A DNA stretch of 64,000 bases from Psychrobacter sp. Pi2-1. Its GTDB lineage: Bacteria; Pseudomonadota; Gammaproteobacteria; Pseudomonadales; Moraxellaceae. The first letter of the stretch is position 1. Every line of letters begins with the position of its first letter. The stretch lies in contig NZ_CAJHBO010000008.1 of NCBI RefSeq assembly GCF_904846645.1, positions 62,001-126,000 on the forward strand, read 5' to 3'. The notes under the pieces are model-generated. The model was not told the DNA's origin. It worked only from the letters and a program-made list of their open reading frames with translations, and did no database searches. Below, one piece after another: positions 42,026 to 50,449 of this stretch. The position numbers and the translations under genes were made by a program.

Positions 42026-42754
42026 ATGAATACAACCCCTAATATACATGCCATGATCGTCGCAGCTGGTCGCGGCAGCCGTTTTGGTGCGTCTATCGCC
42101 AAGCAATATACAATGCTAGAAGGTCAGACGCTATTGCAGCATAGCGTGGCACGACTTGCTTGTAGCGATTACATCGATAGGTGTCTATTGGTCATATCAG
42201 CCGATGACAGCACGGCTCAACAATTAGAGTTTGCCCTTCGTGTACACTATGCAGTCGGCGGAGCAGAGCGTTGGCAGTCAGTACAAGCAGGCGTTGAAGC
42301 AATTAGTAAGACAGGTGCTGATGATTCAGATTTGGTGCTTATTCACGATGCAGCACGTCCCGCTGTACCAAGTTCAGATATCGATCAAGTGATTGAAGCC
42401 GCGATGCTGGAGCCTTACGGCGCTATTCTAGCGACACCAGTAGCCGATACGTTAAAAGCTTCTTATCAGCAAGCTACAACTACAGAAGAGAGTCGTGCAC
42501 ACTCTTATGCCAAATCTACCATTGATCGTAGCAACATGTGGCAAGCACAAACCCCGCAAGTATTCCGCTTAGGTCAATTAAAAAAAGTCCTAAATCATGT
42601 GTTTGAACATCAGCTAAGCATCACAGATGAAGCCAGTGCTTTTGAACAACTAGGTTTACCAATACGCTTAGTCTCTGGTAGTCGCCAGAATATAAAACTT
42701 ACCTATCCTGATGATGCGGTACTGTTAACAGCGATTATGGCGCTTCAGTCTTAG
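42026..42754 (+). CDS. ispD: 2-C-methyl-D-erythritol 4-phosphate cytidylyltransferase
   Basis: Third step of the MEP isoprenoid pathway, transferring CMP from CTP. From the ATG at 42026 it has 242 residues; in-frame ATGs at 41999 and 42014 would add up to nine residues and cannot be excluded. The nucleotide motif is AMIVAAGRGSRFGASIAKQY at about 9-28; later come VLIHDAARPAVPSSDI near 110, DRSNMWQAQTPQVFRL near 170 and ITDEASAFEQLGLPIRLVSGSRQNIKLTYPDD near the end, all typical. It follows ftsB after 167 bases. Confidence 0.93.
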   Translation: MNTTPNIHAMIVAAGRGSRFGASIAKQYTMLEGQTLLQHSVARLACSDYIDRCLLVISADDSTAQQLEFALRVHYAVGGAERWQSVQAGVEAISKTGADDSDLVLIHDAARPAVPSSDIDQVIEAAMLEPYGAILATPVADTLKASYQQATTTEESRAHSYAKSTIDRSNMWQAQTPQVFRLGQLKKVLNHVFEHQLSITDEASAFEQLGLPIRLVSGSRQNIKLTYPDDAVLLTAIMALQS

Positions 42755-43185
42755 CCTTAACTCTGCTTCTGCTAACGAGCATCAGTTTTACTCCTTTTAT
42801 ATTTAATGGTGGCCATGATAAGAATTATGGCTTCAGTAATCACTATATCCTCGTTAAAATTTTCTGTACTATTCTTAAAAATTAATGAATTCAAAAATAA
42901 TCTATTACTAAAACCTATACCGAGGATATATATAATCTACTTTGGAATATAATATGGTTATTACATATGTTTTTTGTGTCTGAGCGGGCCTATGTCCAGT
43001 AATAGGTTGCTTTAATGACCAAACTAACCTATGATGTAACTAACTTAATACAATTAATATAAAAACTTATAAAATCAATAATATATCAGACCGATTCATT
43101 ACGCTTAGTTATGTTGTCTCTATATTTTTTCTGAAGTTAGTATGATTGTTTTAGCGACATTTACCTGATAATAGGGAGAAGCTGA
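42755..43185. other. spacer upstream of the BLUF gene
   Basis: 431 AT-rich bases. A small TAGGTT / AACCTA inverted repeat lies around 43003-43032. A 48-codon frame at 42806-42952 has no ribosome site and is not annotated. Confidence 0.5.
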
Positions 43186-43794
43186 TTGTCAACAATCAAC
43201 GATTCAACAAATCCAGTAACGCCAGATCTCTGCCAGCTTGTATATATAAGCCGGATTACCTCTACTGGTCTTTCAAGTCCTAGTACGCTTAATGATATCT
43301 CAGAGACCGCGGTTGAACGCAATCAAATAGATAATGTCACGGGTATTCTTTGCTATGGCAATGGCTACTTTTTACAGTGTGTCGAAGGCTCAGAGCAGGC
43401 ACTAACTAATCTAAAAAATCGTTTGTTGGTAGATGATCGACATAAAGAATTAAAGATTTTAGATTTTTCTGAAATTACCAAACGTCGTTTTGCCAGTTGG
43501 TCATTACGTTCGATTACCCTTGAGCGTTGGATGATTAAAGAGCCTGAGCTTAAAAAGTTAATGCCATTTAAGCCGTATGAGTGGGATTCTAATGAGTGGC
43601 AGAAGTTCTTGGACGTGTTGCAGGGCTACTATGAAGAGCAAACGAGAACAGGTAACGTCGATACGCCTCCTGTCAAATACAGTACGCTAGGGGTGACTTT
43701 AAGTAAAGTTGTAGGGCAGCATCAGGCGTTCTTTTTAATCCAGACGATATTGGGATTGATGATAGTGGCTACGTTGCTATGGTTACTGCTGTAA
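43186..43794 (+). CDS. BLUF-domain blue-light sensor with C-terminal membrane anchor
   Basis: Flavin-binding photoreceptor domain, 202 residues. The start is a TTG at 43186 with AGGGAG eight bases upstream; no ATG fits the frame. The BLUF domain (about 15-110) holds the residues that tune FAD: Tyr20 (QLVYIS), Asn50 (DNVTGIL), Gln64 (YFLQCVEG) and Trp105 (FASWSLR). The middle part is helical. The last 20 residues (about 182-202, LIQTILGLMIVATLLWLLL) form one membrane helix, which is unusual: most short BLUF proteins are soluble. No output domain such as EAL is present. It is monocistronic with a perfect terminator behind it. Confidence 0.88.
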   Translation: MSTINDSTNPVTPDLCQLVYISRITSTGLSSPSTLNDISETAVERNQIDNVTGILCYGNGYFLQCVEGSEQALTNLKNRLLVDDRHKELKILDFSEITKRRFASWSLRSITLERWMIKEPELKKLMPFKPYEWDSNEWQKFLDVLQGYYEEQTRTGNVDTPPVKYSTLGVTLSKVVGQHQAFFLIQTILGLMIVATLLWLLL

Positions 43795-43861
43795 TCGATA
43801 GATATGAATAAAGTTCCCATTGAGCCAAGTTATATTTATACTTAATAAGACAGCCAAATAG

Positions 43862-43896
43862 AAAAAGCCAGCATTCAATTGAATGCTGGCTTTTTT
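43862..43896 (+). terminator. rho-independent terminator after the BLUF gene
   Basis: Fifteen-base perfect arms (AAAAAGCCAGCATTC / GAATGCTGGCTTTTT) with an AATT loop and T run; symmetric, so it may act in both directions. Confidence 0.9.
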
Positions 43897-43931
43897 ATTT
43901 GAAAGAATAAGTTGGCTCTTAATGAGAGACA

Positions 43932-43971
43932 TAAAAAAACCCAGTTCATAATAAATTATGAACTGGGTTTT
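43932..43971 (-). terminator. rho-independent terminator after tRNA-Glu
   Basis: On the minus strand, 15-base perfect arms (AAAACCCAGTTCATA / TATGAACTGGGTTTT) with a 6-base loop and a T run. It lies 64 bases past the tRNA 3' end. Confidence 0.85.
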
Positions 43972-44034
43972 GGTGGTACGCTTGTTAGTCTAATCTAATG
44001 CTAAGCAAAAGTGCTAATAAGTGACGCCAAATAG

Positions 44035-44110
44035 TGGCGTCCCCAGGGGGATTCGAACCCCCGTTACCGCCGTGAAAGGGCGGTGTCCTAGGCCTCTAGA
44101 CGATGGGGAC
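44035..44110 (-). tRNA. tRNA-Glu (anticodon TTC)
   Basis: 76 bases with an encoded 3' CCA. The acceptor stem pairs GTCCCCA with TGGGGAC; the anticodon loop reads CTTTCAC with anticodon TTC, and the T arm is GGGGG-TTCGAAT-CCCCC. All four arms fold. It is a single gene with its own downstream terminator. Confidence 0.97.
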
Positions 44111-44162
44111 TAGTAACAACACTTCAACTGCTTTCACCATTTATGCTGAAGTGGTGCGTATT

Positions 44163-44360
44163 TTAATAGCGTCGGCGCTTCCTGTCAAGCCTTTTTCTAC
44201 GTCTTTTTAAAATTAAATATCTTTTTTTAATTGCGCGACGTGGATGCAGGTCATTTCGCTTTAAATGATAGCGAATCCATAAAGAAGTACAGGCACTAAT
44301 CGTCAATGCGAGTAGCATATAGCCGAGAATGGTGCCCCATAACTTGAGCTGTGGATCCAT
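44163..44360 (-). CDS. hypothetical small basic membrane protein (65 residues)
   Basis: Not recognised. The ATG at 44360 follows GGAGGG, a strong ribosome site, and is preferred over an upstream in-frame start. A membrane helix (about 7-28, LWGTILGYMLLALTISACTSLW) is followed by a very basic tail of about 37 residues with 21 Arg/Lys/His (KKRYLILKRRRKRLDRKRRRY at its end, in parts). The tail could bind nucleic acid, ribosomes or anionic lipid. It lies directly upstream of tRNA-Glu on the same strand, 52 bases from it, so one transcript could carry both. Confidence 0.7.
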   Translation of the reverse strand: MDPQLKLWGTILGYMLLALTISACTSLWIRYHLKRNDLHPRRAIKKRYLILKRRRKRLDRKRRRY

Positions 44361-44641
44361 AATAAAGTCCCTCCTATTAATCTTGATAATGCTTACTATC
44401 AAGACAGTGTGAGCAACTTAAACCATCTATAGGATATAATTACATCGCTTAAGAGTGATATTTTATCATCAGACAGTTATTCATATCCAATAGAATAACT
44501 ATGTCTGTAATCATGAAAATAGTTCCGTCTATATATTGTGATATCAATCATATCCCTATTGATTGCCAAATCAAGATGTTAAAGTCATCAAGTATTACAA
44601 ATAGCACTATTATGTATGATTGGCAATATAGGATATGTGAT

Positions 44642-45427
44642 TTATTGACTGTCGCTATCAGCTGACTCTTCTTTCGCCTCTTCATCATGCAGCGCATTGG
44701 CCAACATAGGGTAGTTATTTAGTATATGACAGAATAGTTCAGCAGTCTTTTGAGTGTCATACAAAGCTGAGTGAGCATTCTTGCCATCAAACTCCAATCC
44801 TGCTGCTTTACAAGCGCGTGCTAGGACGGTTTGACCAAATGCCAATGCTGATAAGGTTACGGTATCGAATACTGAAAAGTTATGAAATGGATTGTGGTTT
44901 TTGCTATTGGTTCGTAGCACAGCTGCATTCAAAAAAGCCAAGTCAAAATGGGCATTGTGCCCAATTAAGACACATTGACGACATTCTTCGTCACGGCGTA
45001 CGTCTTTTAACCCTTTAAAGATGCGGCGCAATGCTGTTTTTTCATCTTCAGCAATGGCTTTACGCATTGGATTTTTAGGGTCAATGCCGGTAAATGCAAG
45101 CGCACTTGGCTCTAAGTTTGCGCCTTCAAAAGGCTCGATATGAGCATTAAAAGCTTCACCTGGATAAAATACACCTTGCTCATTCAGTAAGACGGGAATA
45201 CAGGCAATTTCTAACAGGGCATCGGTCTGGGCATTGAAGCCTGCTGTTTCCACGTCGACAACGACAGGCAAGAACTTGCGAAAGCGGTCTTTTAAGGCCA
45301 TAGGTGCTTGCTCATCTGTCACTGAAGCTGCATCTTTCGGGGAAGTGCTTAGAGTAGCATCAAGACTAGCAGATTTAGGGTTTGATAAGTCTTCGTCAGG
45401 CAAGGTCGCTATGTTTTGATTGGTCAT
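44642..45427 (-). CDS. rnt: ribonuclease T
   Basis: 3'-5' exoribonuclease that trims tRNA and stable RNA ends (DEDDh family). The protein has 261 residues. Active-site residues are visible: Asp58 and Glu60 in VVVDVETAGFN, the DEDDh Asp in IGHNAHFDLAFLNAA, and the His/Asp pair in NAHSALYDTQKTAELF near 222-237. The first 48 residues are a Ser/Asp/Pro/Ala-rich tail absent from E. coli RNase T (215 residues). Probably monocistronic; pyrC lies upstream, 165 bases away on the same strand. Confidence 0.92.
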   Translation of the reverse strand: MTNQNIATLPDEDLSNPKSASLDATLSTSPKDAASVTDEQAPMALKDRFRKFLPVVVDVETAGFNAQTDALLEIACIPVLLNEQGVFYPGEAFNAHIEPFEGANLEPSALAFTGIDPKNPMRKAIAEDEKTALRRIFKGLKDVRRDEECRQCVLIGHNAHFDLAFLNAAVLRTNSKNHNPFHNFSVFDTVTLSALAFGQTVLARACKAAGLEFDGKNAHSALYDTQKTAELFCHILNNYPMLANALHDEEAKEESADSDSQ

Positions 45428-45592
45428 ATAAAGTTAAATCACTTTTATCAGTCGTACTAATATATTGAATAAGAAATAAGCATCCTATGATACTAACTGC
45501 ACCTTTAGTACAAAGAAATCTACTACAAAGGTATCATTAATATCATAGGATAAAATAATAGGTCGTTTATTGAATGTTAAGCTTTGCGGGCG

Positions 45593-46663
45593 TTAAGCCT
45601 TAATTGACCAAGGTAGCGTCTCACCTGCCATTAAGGGGGTCAATGAAGCACCATCAAAATAAGGATAGTCAGTCGGTACTTGCATAGGCGTGTTGACAAG
45701 CGTGATAGTGCTTTCATTGAGAGGTAAGCCATAGAACTGAGCGCCAAAACGACTGGCAAAACCCTCTAACTTATCTATCTTTCCAACACTGTCAAAGGCG
45801 GTCGCATACAAAGGCAACGCCGTGGCTGCACTATAGCAACCTGCACAGCCACAAGCGGCTTCTTTTTTGTCTGTCGCATGTGGCGCAGAGTCAGTACCTA
45901 AGAAGAACTTTGGATTACCACTAGTGGCCACATCTAATAGCACTTTTTGGTGGCTTTCACGCTTTAAGATAGGTAGGCAATAAAAATGCGGTTTGATACC
46001 ACCAACCAATAGATGATTGCGGTTAAACATCAAATGCTGCGGCGTAATAGTCGCAGCAACATGGTTACCTTGTGACAATACAAAATCTGCCGCATCGCTG
46101 GTAGTGATGTGCTCTACCACTATTTTTAATGTAGGGAATTTCACGATAATTTGTGCCAACACTTCATCTAAGAAACGCTTTTCGCGATCAAAAATATCTA
46201 TATGGTCTTGGGTCACTTCACCATGAATTAGCAATGGCAAATTGTACTTCTCTAATGCTTCAAAGACATCGACGCAGGCATTAATATTGGTGACACCATC
46301 TGCAGAATTGGTAGTTGCTCCTGCAGGGTAGAGTTTGACAGCTTGTACGATACCTGACTGCGCTGCCAACTCGATATCTTGGGCAGTGGTATTATCTGTT
46401 AAATATAGAGTCATACGCGGATCAAAAGCTGACTTGCGCTCAAGACTTAAGTTACTTGCTGCTAATTGCTCCATGATACGTGCGCGGTAGGCAATAGCAT
46501 CCTGCGCATTTTTGACTGGAGGCACAAGGTTTGGCATACAGATGACACGGTTGAAGCTGCTTGCTGCATGAGGGACGGTCGTGCTCAAGGCTAGATCGTC
46601 ACGCAAATGAATATGCCAGTCATCTGGCTGAAGGATGGTCAATTCTCTAATCGAATCAGTCAT
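45593..46663 (-). CDS. pyrC: dihydroorotase (homodimeric, class II)
   Basis: Cyclises carbamoyl-aspartate to dihydroorotate in pyrimidine synthesis. From the ATG at 46663 it has 356 residues, close to E. coli PyrC (348); an earlier frame start would add 40 non-conserved residues. Zinc ligands: HIHLRDD at about 17-23, a Lys-bearing [35 protein letters not shown], and [27 protein letters not shown], which holds the catalytic Asp and a Cys-rich turn. The upstream spacer and argG are divergent. Confidence 0.94.
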   Translation of the reverse strand: MTDSIRELTILQPDDWHIHLRDDLALSTTVPHAASSFNRVICMPNLVPPVKNAQDAIAYRARIMEQLAASNLSLERKSAFDPRMTLYLTDNTTAQDIELAAQSGIVQAVKLYPAGATTNSADGVTNINACVDVFEALEKYNLPLLIHGEVTQDHIDIFDREKRFLDEVLAQIIVKFPTLKIVVEHITTSDAADFVLSQGNHVAATITPQHLMFNRNHLLVGGIKPHFYCLPILKRESHQKVLLDVATSGNPKFFLGTDSAPHATDKKEAACGCAGCYSAATALPLYATAFDSVGKIDKLEGFASRFGAQFYGLPLNESTITLVNTPMQVPTDYPYFDGASLTPLMAGETLPWSIKA

Positions 46664-46998
46664 AGTGTCAAAGCGCTCTATATCGTCAAATAAAGGAAAC
46701 AAAAGGGAGTGATATTGTGGGACTATCATAACAGATTTGCCCACTTGACTAAATATAAGGCTAGATATCTGTACATAATTCATCGAGCTAAGATTAATAT
46801 CTTGTCGTTAAATGACGTTTAAATTCTGGTGGCAAAAATGAGGTTGATTACAATTTAAGTCAAAAGCGCACGCCTTATGGCAGTTAGACTTTTGCCCATA
46901 GTAAATATGATGTACACTGAGCAGGTAATTATCGTTCGACTTGCTTTCGATTTGATCGTCGCCTTTTCTAAAACTATATTTCATAATGGGAGTTCTTC

Positions 46999-48237
46999 AT
47001 GGCTCAACTTGATCCAAAAAATATCAATAAAATCGTCTTGGCTTATTCAGGTGGTCTTGATACCTCAATCATCGCTAAATGGCTACAAGAAACTTATGAT
47101 GCGGAAGTAATCACCTTTACCGCTGATATCGGTCAAGGCGAAGAAGTTGAGCCAGCACGAGCCAAAGCTCAAGCAATGGGTATCAAGCATATTCATATCG
47201 AAGATTTGCGCGAAGAGTTCGCTCGTGATTATGTATTCCCTATGTTCCGTGCTAACGCCATTTACGAAGGTGAGTACTTGCTAGGTACGTCTATTGCTCG
47301 TCCATTGATTGCCAAGCGCTTGGTTGAGATTGCTAAAGAGCATAACGCCGATGCTATCAGCCATGGTGCGACTGGTAAAGGCAATGACCAAGTTCGTTTT
47401 GAGCTAGGTGCAGTCGCTTTGTCACCAGACGTAGTCACCATTGCTCCTTGGCGCGAGTGGGATCTATCAAGCCGTGAAAGCCTGATGAAGTATGCTGAAG
47501 AGCATGATATCGCCATTGATTATGCGGGCAACAAGAAAAAATCTCCTTACTCAATGGATGCAAACTTACTGCATATCTCTTATGAAGGCGGTGTCCTAGA
47601 AGAACCGTATACTGAAGCAGAAGATGACATGTGGCGCTGGTCTGTCAGCCCAGAAGAAGCACCTGATGAAGCGCAATATCTAGAACTAGAATACGAAAAA
47701 GGCGACATCGTTGCTATCGATGGCGAAGCGCTGAAGCCTTATGAAGTCATGATTAAGCTGAACGAAATCGGCGGCAAACATGGTATCGGCCGTTTAGATA
47801 TCGTTGAAAACCGTTACGTCGGTATGAAATCACGTGGTTGCTACGAGACGCCAGCGGGCACGATTATGCTAAAAGCGCATCGCGGTATCGAGTCGCTAAC
47901 GCTTGATCGTGAAGCTGCCCATTTAAAAGATGAGCTAATGCCACGCTACGCAAAAATCATCTACAATGGCTATTGGTTCAGCCCTGAGCGTATGATGCTA
48001 CAAGCATTGATTGACAAATCACAAGAGTATGTCAACGGTACCGTACGTGTAAAACTGTATAAAGGTAGCGTGAGCGTTGTTGGTCGTAAGTCTGACGATT
48101 CATTGTTTGATGAAAAAATCGCCACTTTCGAAGATGATGCGGGCGCTTATGATCAAAAAGACGCAGAAGGCTTTATCCGTCTAAATGGCTTACGTCTAGC
48201 TATCGAAGCTAGCCGTGGTCGTGATTTATCTAAGTAA
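46999..48237 (+). CDS. argG: argininosuccinate synthase
   Basis: Joins citrulline and aspartate with ATP in arginine synthesis. The protein has 412 residues. GGGAG precedes the ATG. The ATP pyrophosphatase loop [15 protein letters not shown] is at about 15-29. Other landmarks: [19 protein letters not shown] near 114-132, [22 protein letters not shown] near 176-197, and [28 protein letters not shown] near 276-303. Monocistronic, with a strong terminator at 48283. Confidence 0.96.
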   Translation: MAQLDPKNINKIVLAYSGGLDTSIIAKWLQETYDAEVITFTADIGQGEEVEPARAKAQAMGIKHIHIEDLREEFARDYVFPMFRANAIYEGEYLLGTSIARPLIAKRLVEIAKEHNADAISHGATGKGNDQVRFELGAVALSPDVVTIAPWREWDLSSRESLMKYAEEHDIAIDYAGNKKKSPYSMDANLLHISYEGGVLEEPYTEAEDDMWRWSVSPEEAPDEAQYLELEYEKGDIVAIDGEALKPYEVMIKLNEIGGKHGIGRLDIVENRYVGMKSRGCYETPAGTIMLKAHRGIESLTLDREAAHLKDELMPRYAKIIYNGYWFSPERMMLQALIDKSQEYVNGTVRVKLYKGSVSVVGRKSDDSLFDEKIATFEDDAGAYDQKDAEGFIRLNGLRLAIEASRGRDLSK

Positions 48238-48282
48238 GTTTTTGAGCTGCTTATAGCCAATTCGTAACCTAGATCGCACAAC

Positions 48283-48319
48283 AAAAAAGAGACTCTATGT
48301 TGATAGGGTCTCTTTTTTT
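48283..48319. terminator. terminator between argG and a convergent orphan gene
   Basis: Sixteen-base stem with A and T tracts (core GAGACTCTAT / ATAGGGTCTC, one G-U) and a GTTG loop. It can serve both strands. Confidence 0.88.
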
Positions 48320-48381
48320 ATGGTTAATAAATGATTGCCAAACGGTTGCTTCGAAAATATTTGTTTCAAAAGTAAAACGCT

Positions 48382-49650
48382 TTACTCAGCTTTTTCTGTC
48401 TCTGCAACGTTAGATTCATCTTCGTCTACCATTACAATGGCCACATCTTGCTGTTGACGCTCATCAATGGCATCTTGTTCTAATACTTCTTCAGTTGCCA
48501 GGATCGCACCGTCAGATTTTTGCGATTGGTATTTTAAGGTAGCGAGTGCACCAAGGACACCAACGACAAGTATAATGATAAGAATGACAGGGTTTTTCCA
48601 TAGCGGTGTGGAAGCCTCATATTCGATGGGCTTTTCACTAGTGGTGGTCGGTGTATTATCATTGTTGCCGCCGATTAACCCCAAACTTACTAAAGGCGGT
48701 TTAGGCGGATTGGCTGGTTCAGAGTTAACGCGCAGTCGATTTCGGCTAAGATAGATATCTGAGATTTTGGCTAATTGTAGCAGCCAGCGTTGATGTGGTA
48801 AGGCAACGGCATGCATCTCGGTAAATACCAACATATCGTTGTGACGACCCTGCTGTAGATTGTCAGGTGAACGCCCAATGGCCTTTAGATAATTGCCTGT
48901 TGCCATTTGCATATCTTGCACAGGTTCATAGTTTTCAGGTTTGAATCCGGTCAGCTCATACCAGTAAGAATCAAAAGGAGGTGGAGTGCTTGATAACTGA
49001 GCAGCATTTAATAACGTACGCTCCGCATTATTCTCTGAGCTGTTCTCTATCGCTTCAACAGCTTCAGTAGTTGATTCGGGCAGGTCACTATTGCTTTCTG
49101 TCTCAGCAGATAAGGTATGCGTGTGCTCTGGGCTAAATCGGGCCGCTGATAAAAACTGTGGTTGTAGTGCAAACCATTTATTGATCTCATCACTGTCTAG
49201 TTGACTGTATTCTGTCAAAATAGCCAATTCACGCAGCACAATCACGCACAAAGAGGTGAGTAGAGTTTGAGCCTGCTGCGTCGTTGCATCAATCTTCTCA
49301 GCGATATGTTCGCTTGCCTTTATAACACGGGCATTATCGCTAAATACAGCATCTGCTGCATCGTGACGATGGTAGAGTGTGGCGCTAATGGTGGCAAAGT
49401 TCATTGAATTATACTGTCGTAACTCTTTGACAGCACTACGACTAAACAGCTTTTTGCTGACTGCCTGTCCCTGATGACGCTGCTGATAGGCGAGCAGCGC
49501 ACTTACGATGGCTTGTAGACTGGCATCCATTCCTAAGCGAGCTTGCGGTAGAGAGAGCTGTGCCGCATCGGCCAAAAGTGACAGCATAGGCTGGGTATCA
49601 TGATATAAAAAATCATACATCGACACACGTGTCGGTGAAATAGTCGTCAT
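48382..49650 (-). CDS. hypothetical C-terminally anchored protein
   Basis: Not recognised; 422 residues. The N-terminal 150 residues look helical and globular (LLADAAQLSLPQARLGMDASLQAIVSALLAYQ near 25-56), loosely recalling the DUF937 style, followed by a Ser/Thr/Asn/Glu-rich linker (about 170-215), then a second folded part (YWYELTGFKPENYEPVQDMQM near 226-246; HQRWLLQLAKISDIYLSRNRL near 284-304), a Pro/Asn/Thr-rich spacer, a membrane helix at about 352-369 (PVILIIILVVGVLGALATL), and a Gln/Asp/Glu-rich tail. The tail-anchored layout suggests an inner-membrane protein with most of its mass on one side. Monocistronic. Confidence 0.7.
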   Translation of the reverse strand: MTTISPTRVSMYDFLYHDTQPMLSLLADAAQLSLPQARLGMDASLQAIVSALLAYQQRHQGQAVSKKLFSRSAVKELRQYNSMNFATISATLYHRHDAADAVFSDNARVIKASEHIAEKIDATTQQAQTLLTSLCVIVLRELAILTEYSQLDSDEINKWFALQPQFLSAARFSPEHTHTLSAETESNSDLPESTTEAVEAIENSSENNAERTLLNAAQLSSTPPPFDSYWYELTGFKPENYEPVQDMQMATGNYLKAIGRSPDNLQQGRHNDMLVFTEMHAVALPHQRWLLQLAKISDIYLSRNRLRVNSEPANPPKPPLVSLGLIGGNNDNTPTTTSEKPIEYEASTPLWKNPVILIIILVVGVLGALATLKYQSQKSDGAILATEEVLEQDAIDERQQQDVAIVMVDEDESNVAETEKAE

Positions 49651-49790
49651 AATCTGCTAGCATCAAAAAGTGTGCCCCTATATTACGGTGCCAAATGTCT
49701 TGATACAATCCCTTGATAATAGAAATTTTCAATCATTTTACTAATAACCTTAATAGTAATCTGATGAATGACTAATAGTCGGAAGCATTT

Positions 49791-50303
49791 ATGACCAATA
49801 ATAAGACGCTTGATAAACAACTCGTGATTAATATCGCTGAGCAAACATTAACGATGTACCAGCAGCAAACTGAGGTTAGATACGTAGTCTCCACTGCAAA
49901 GAATGGTATTGGTAGTCAGCAGGATAGTGGTTGCACACCGCTCGGTAGGCATGTCATTGAACAAAAAATAGGTGGTAGTGAGCCTATGAATGCGGTATTT
50001 GTTGGGCGTGTACCGACAGGTGAGATATATGATGCAAATCTTGGTGAACTACATCCCAAGCGTGACTGGATATTGAGCCGTATTCTTTGGTTAAGCGGTC
50101 TTGAAGAAGGGTTAAACAAAGGTAGCAATTGCCAAGGTGGTTGCGATACTTATGAGCGCTATATCTATATTCACGGTACACCAGATACTGAACCAATGAG
50201 TATCCCGTTATCACATGGCTGTATCCGTATGCGTAATGAAGATATTGTAGAATTATTTGAGCAAGTAGAAGAGGGTATGCCTGTTACGATTGTGGCTAAT
50301 TAG
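49791..50303 (+). CDS. YkuD-domain L,D-carboxypeptidase/transpeptidase without signal peptide (ElsL-like)
   Basis: 170 residues. The YkuD catalytic motif is complete: His128 in YIHGT and Cys144 in SHGCIRMRNEDI. GIGSQQDSGCTPLGRHVI (about 39-56) is the usual substrate-side segment. There is no signal peptide or membrane helix, so it should be cytoplasmic, unlike classical L,D-transpeptidases. Acinetobacter ElsL, a cytoplasmic YkuD-fold L,D-carboxypeptidase for murein recycling, has this architecture, so removal of the terminal D-Ala from recycled tetrapeptides is the likely role. GGAAG precedes the ATG. Orthology is inferred, not shown. Confidence 0.85.
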   Translation: MTNNKTLDKQLVINIAEQTLTMYQQQTEVRYVVSTAKNGIGSQQDSGCTPLGRHVIEQKIGGSEPMNAVFVGRVPTGEIYDANLGELHPKRDWILSRILWLSGLEEGLNKGSNCQGGCDTYERYIYIHGTPDTEPMSIPLSHGCIRMRNEDIVELFEQVEEGMPVTIVAN

Positions 50304-50354
50304 GACATGTTGCACATTTAGCCATGGCGCTGACGGAAACTATTTGAACACAAT

Positions 50355-50392
50355 AAAAAAGACAGCTGGTTATATAACAAGCTGTCTTTTTT
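50355..50392. terminator. terminator between the YkuD gene and CYTH-CHAD gene
   Basis: Thirteen-base perfect arms (AAAAAAGACAGCT / AGCTGTCTTTTTT) with a 12-base loop that itself holds GTTATATAAC. Placed between convergent genes. Confidence 0.85.
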
Positions 50393-50449
50393 ATGGAGTG
50401 GCTTTACTTTATGAAAGCAGTATCCGTCATAAACATAATATTCCTACTT

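Noticed and set aside
42806-42952. 48-codon frame between ispD and the BLUF gene
   Set aside because: No ribosome site and AT-driven composition; likely chance.
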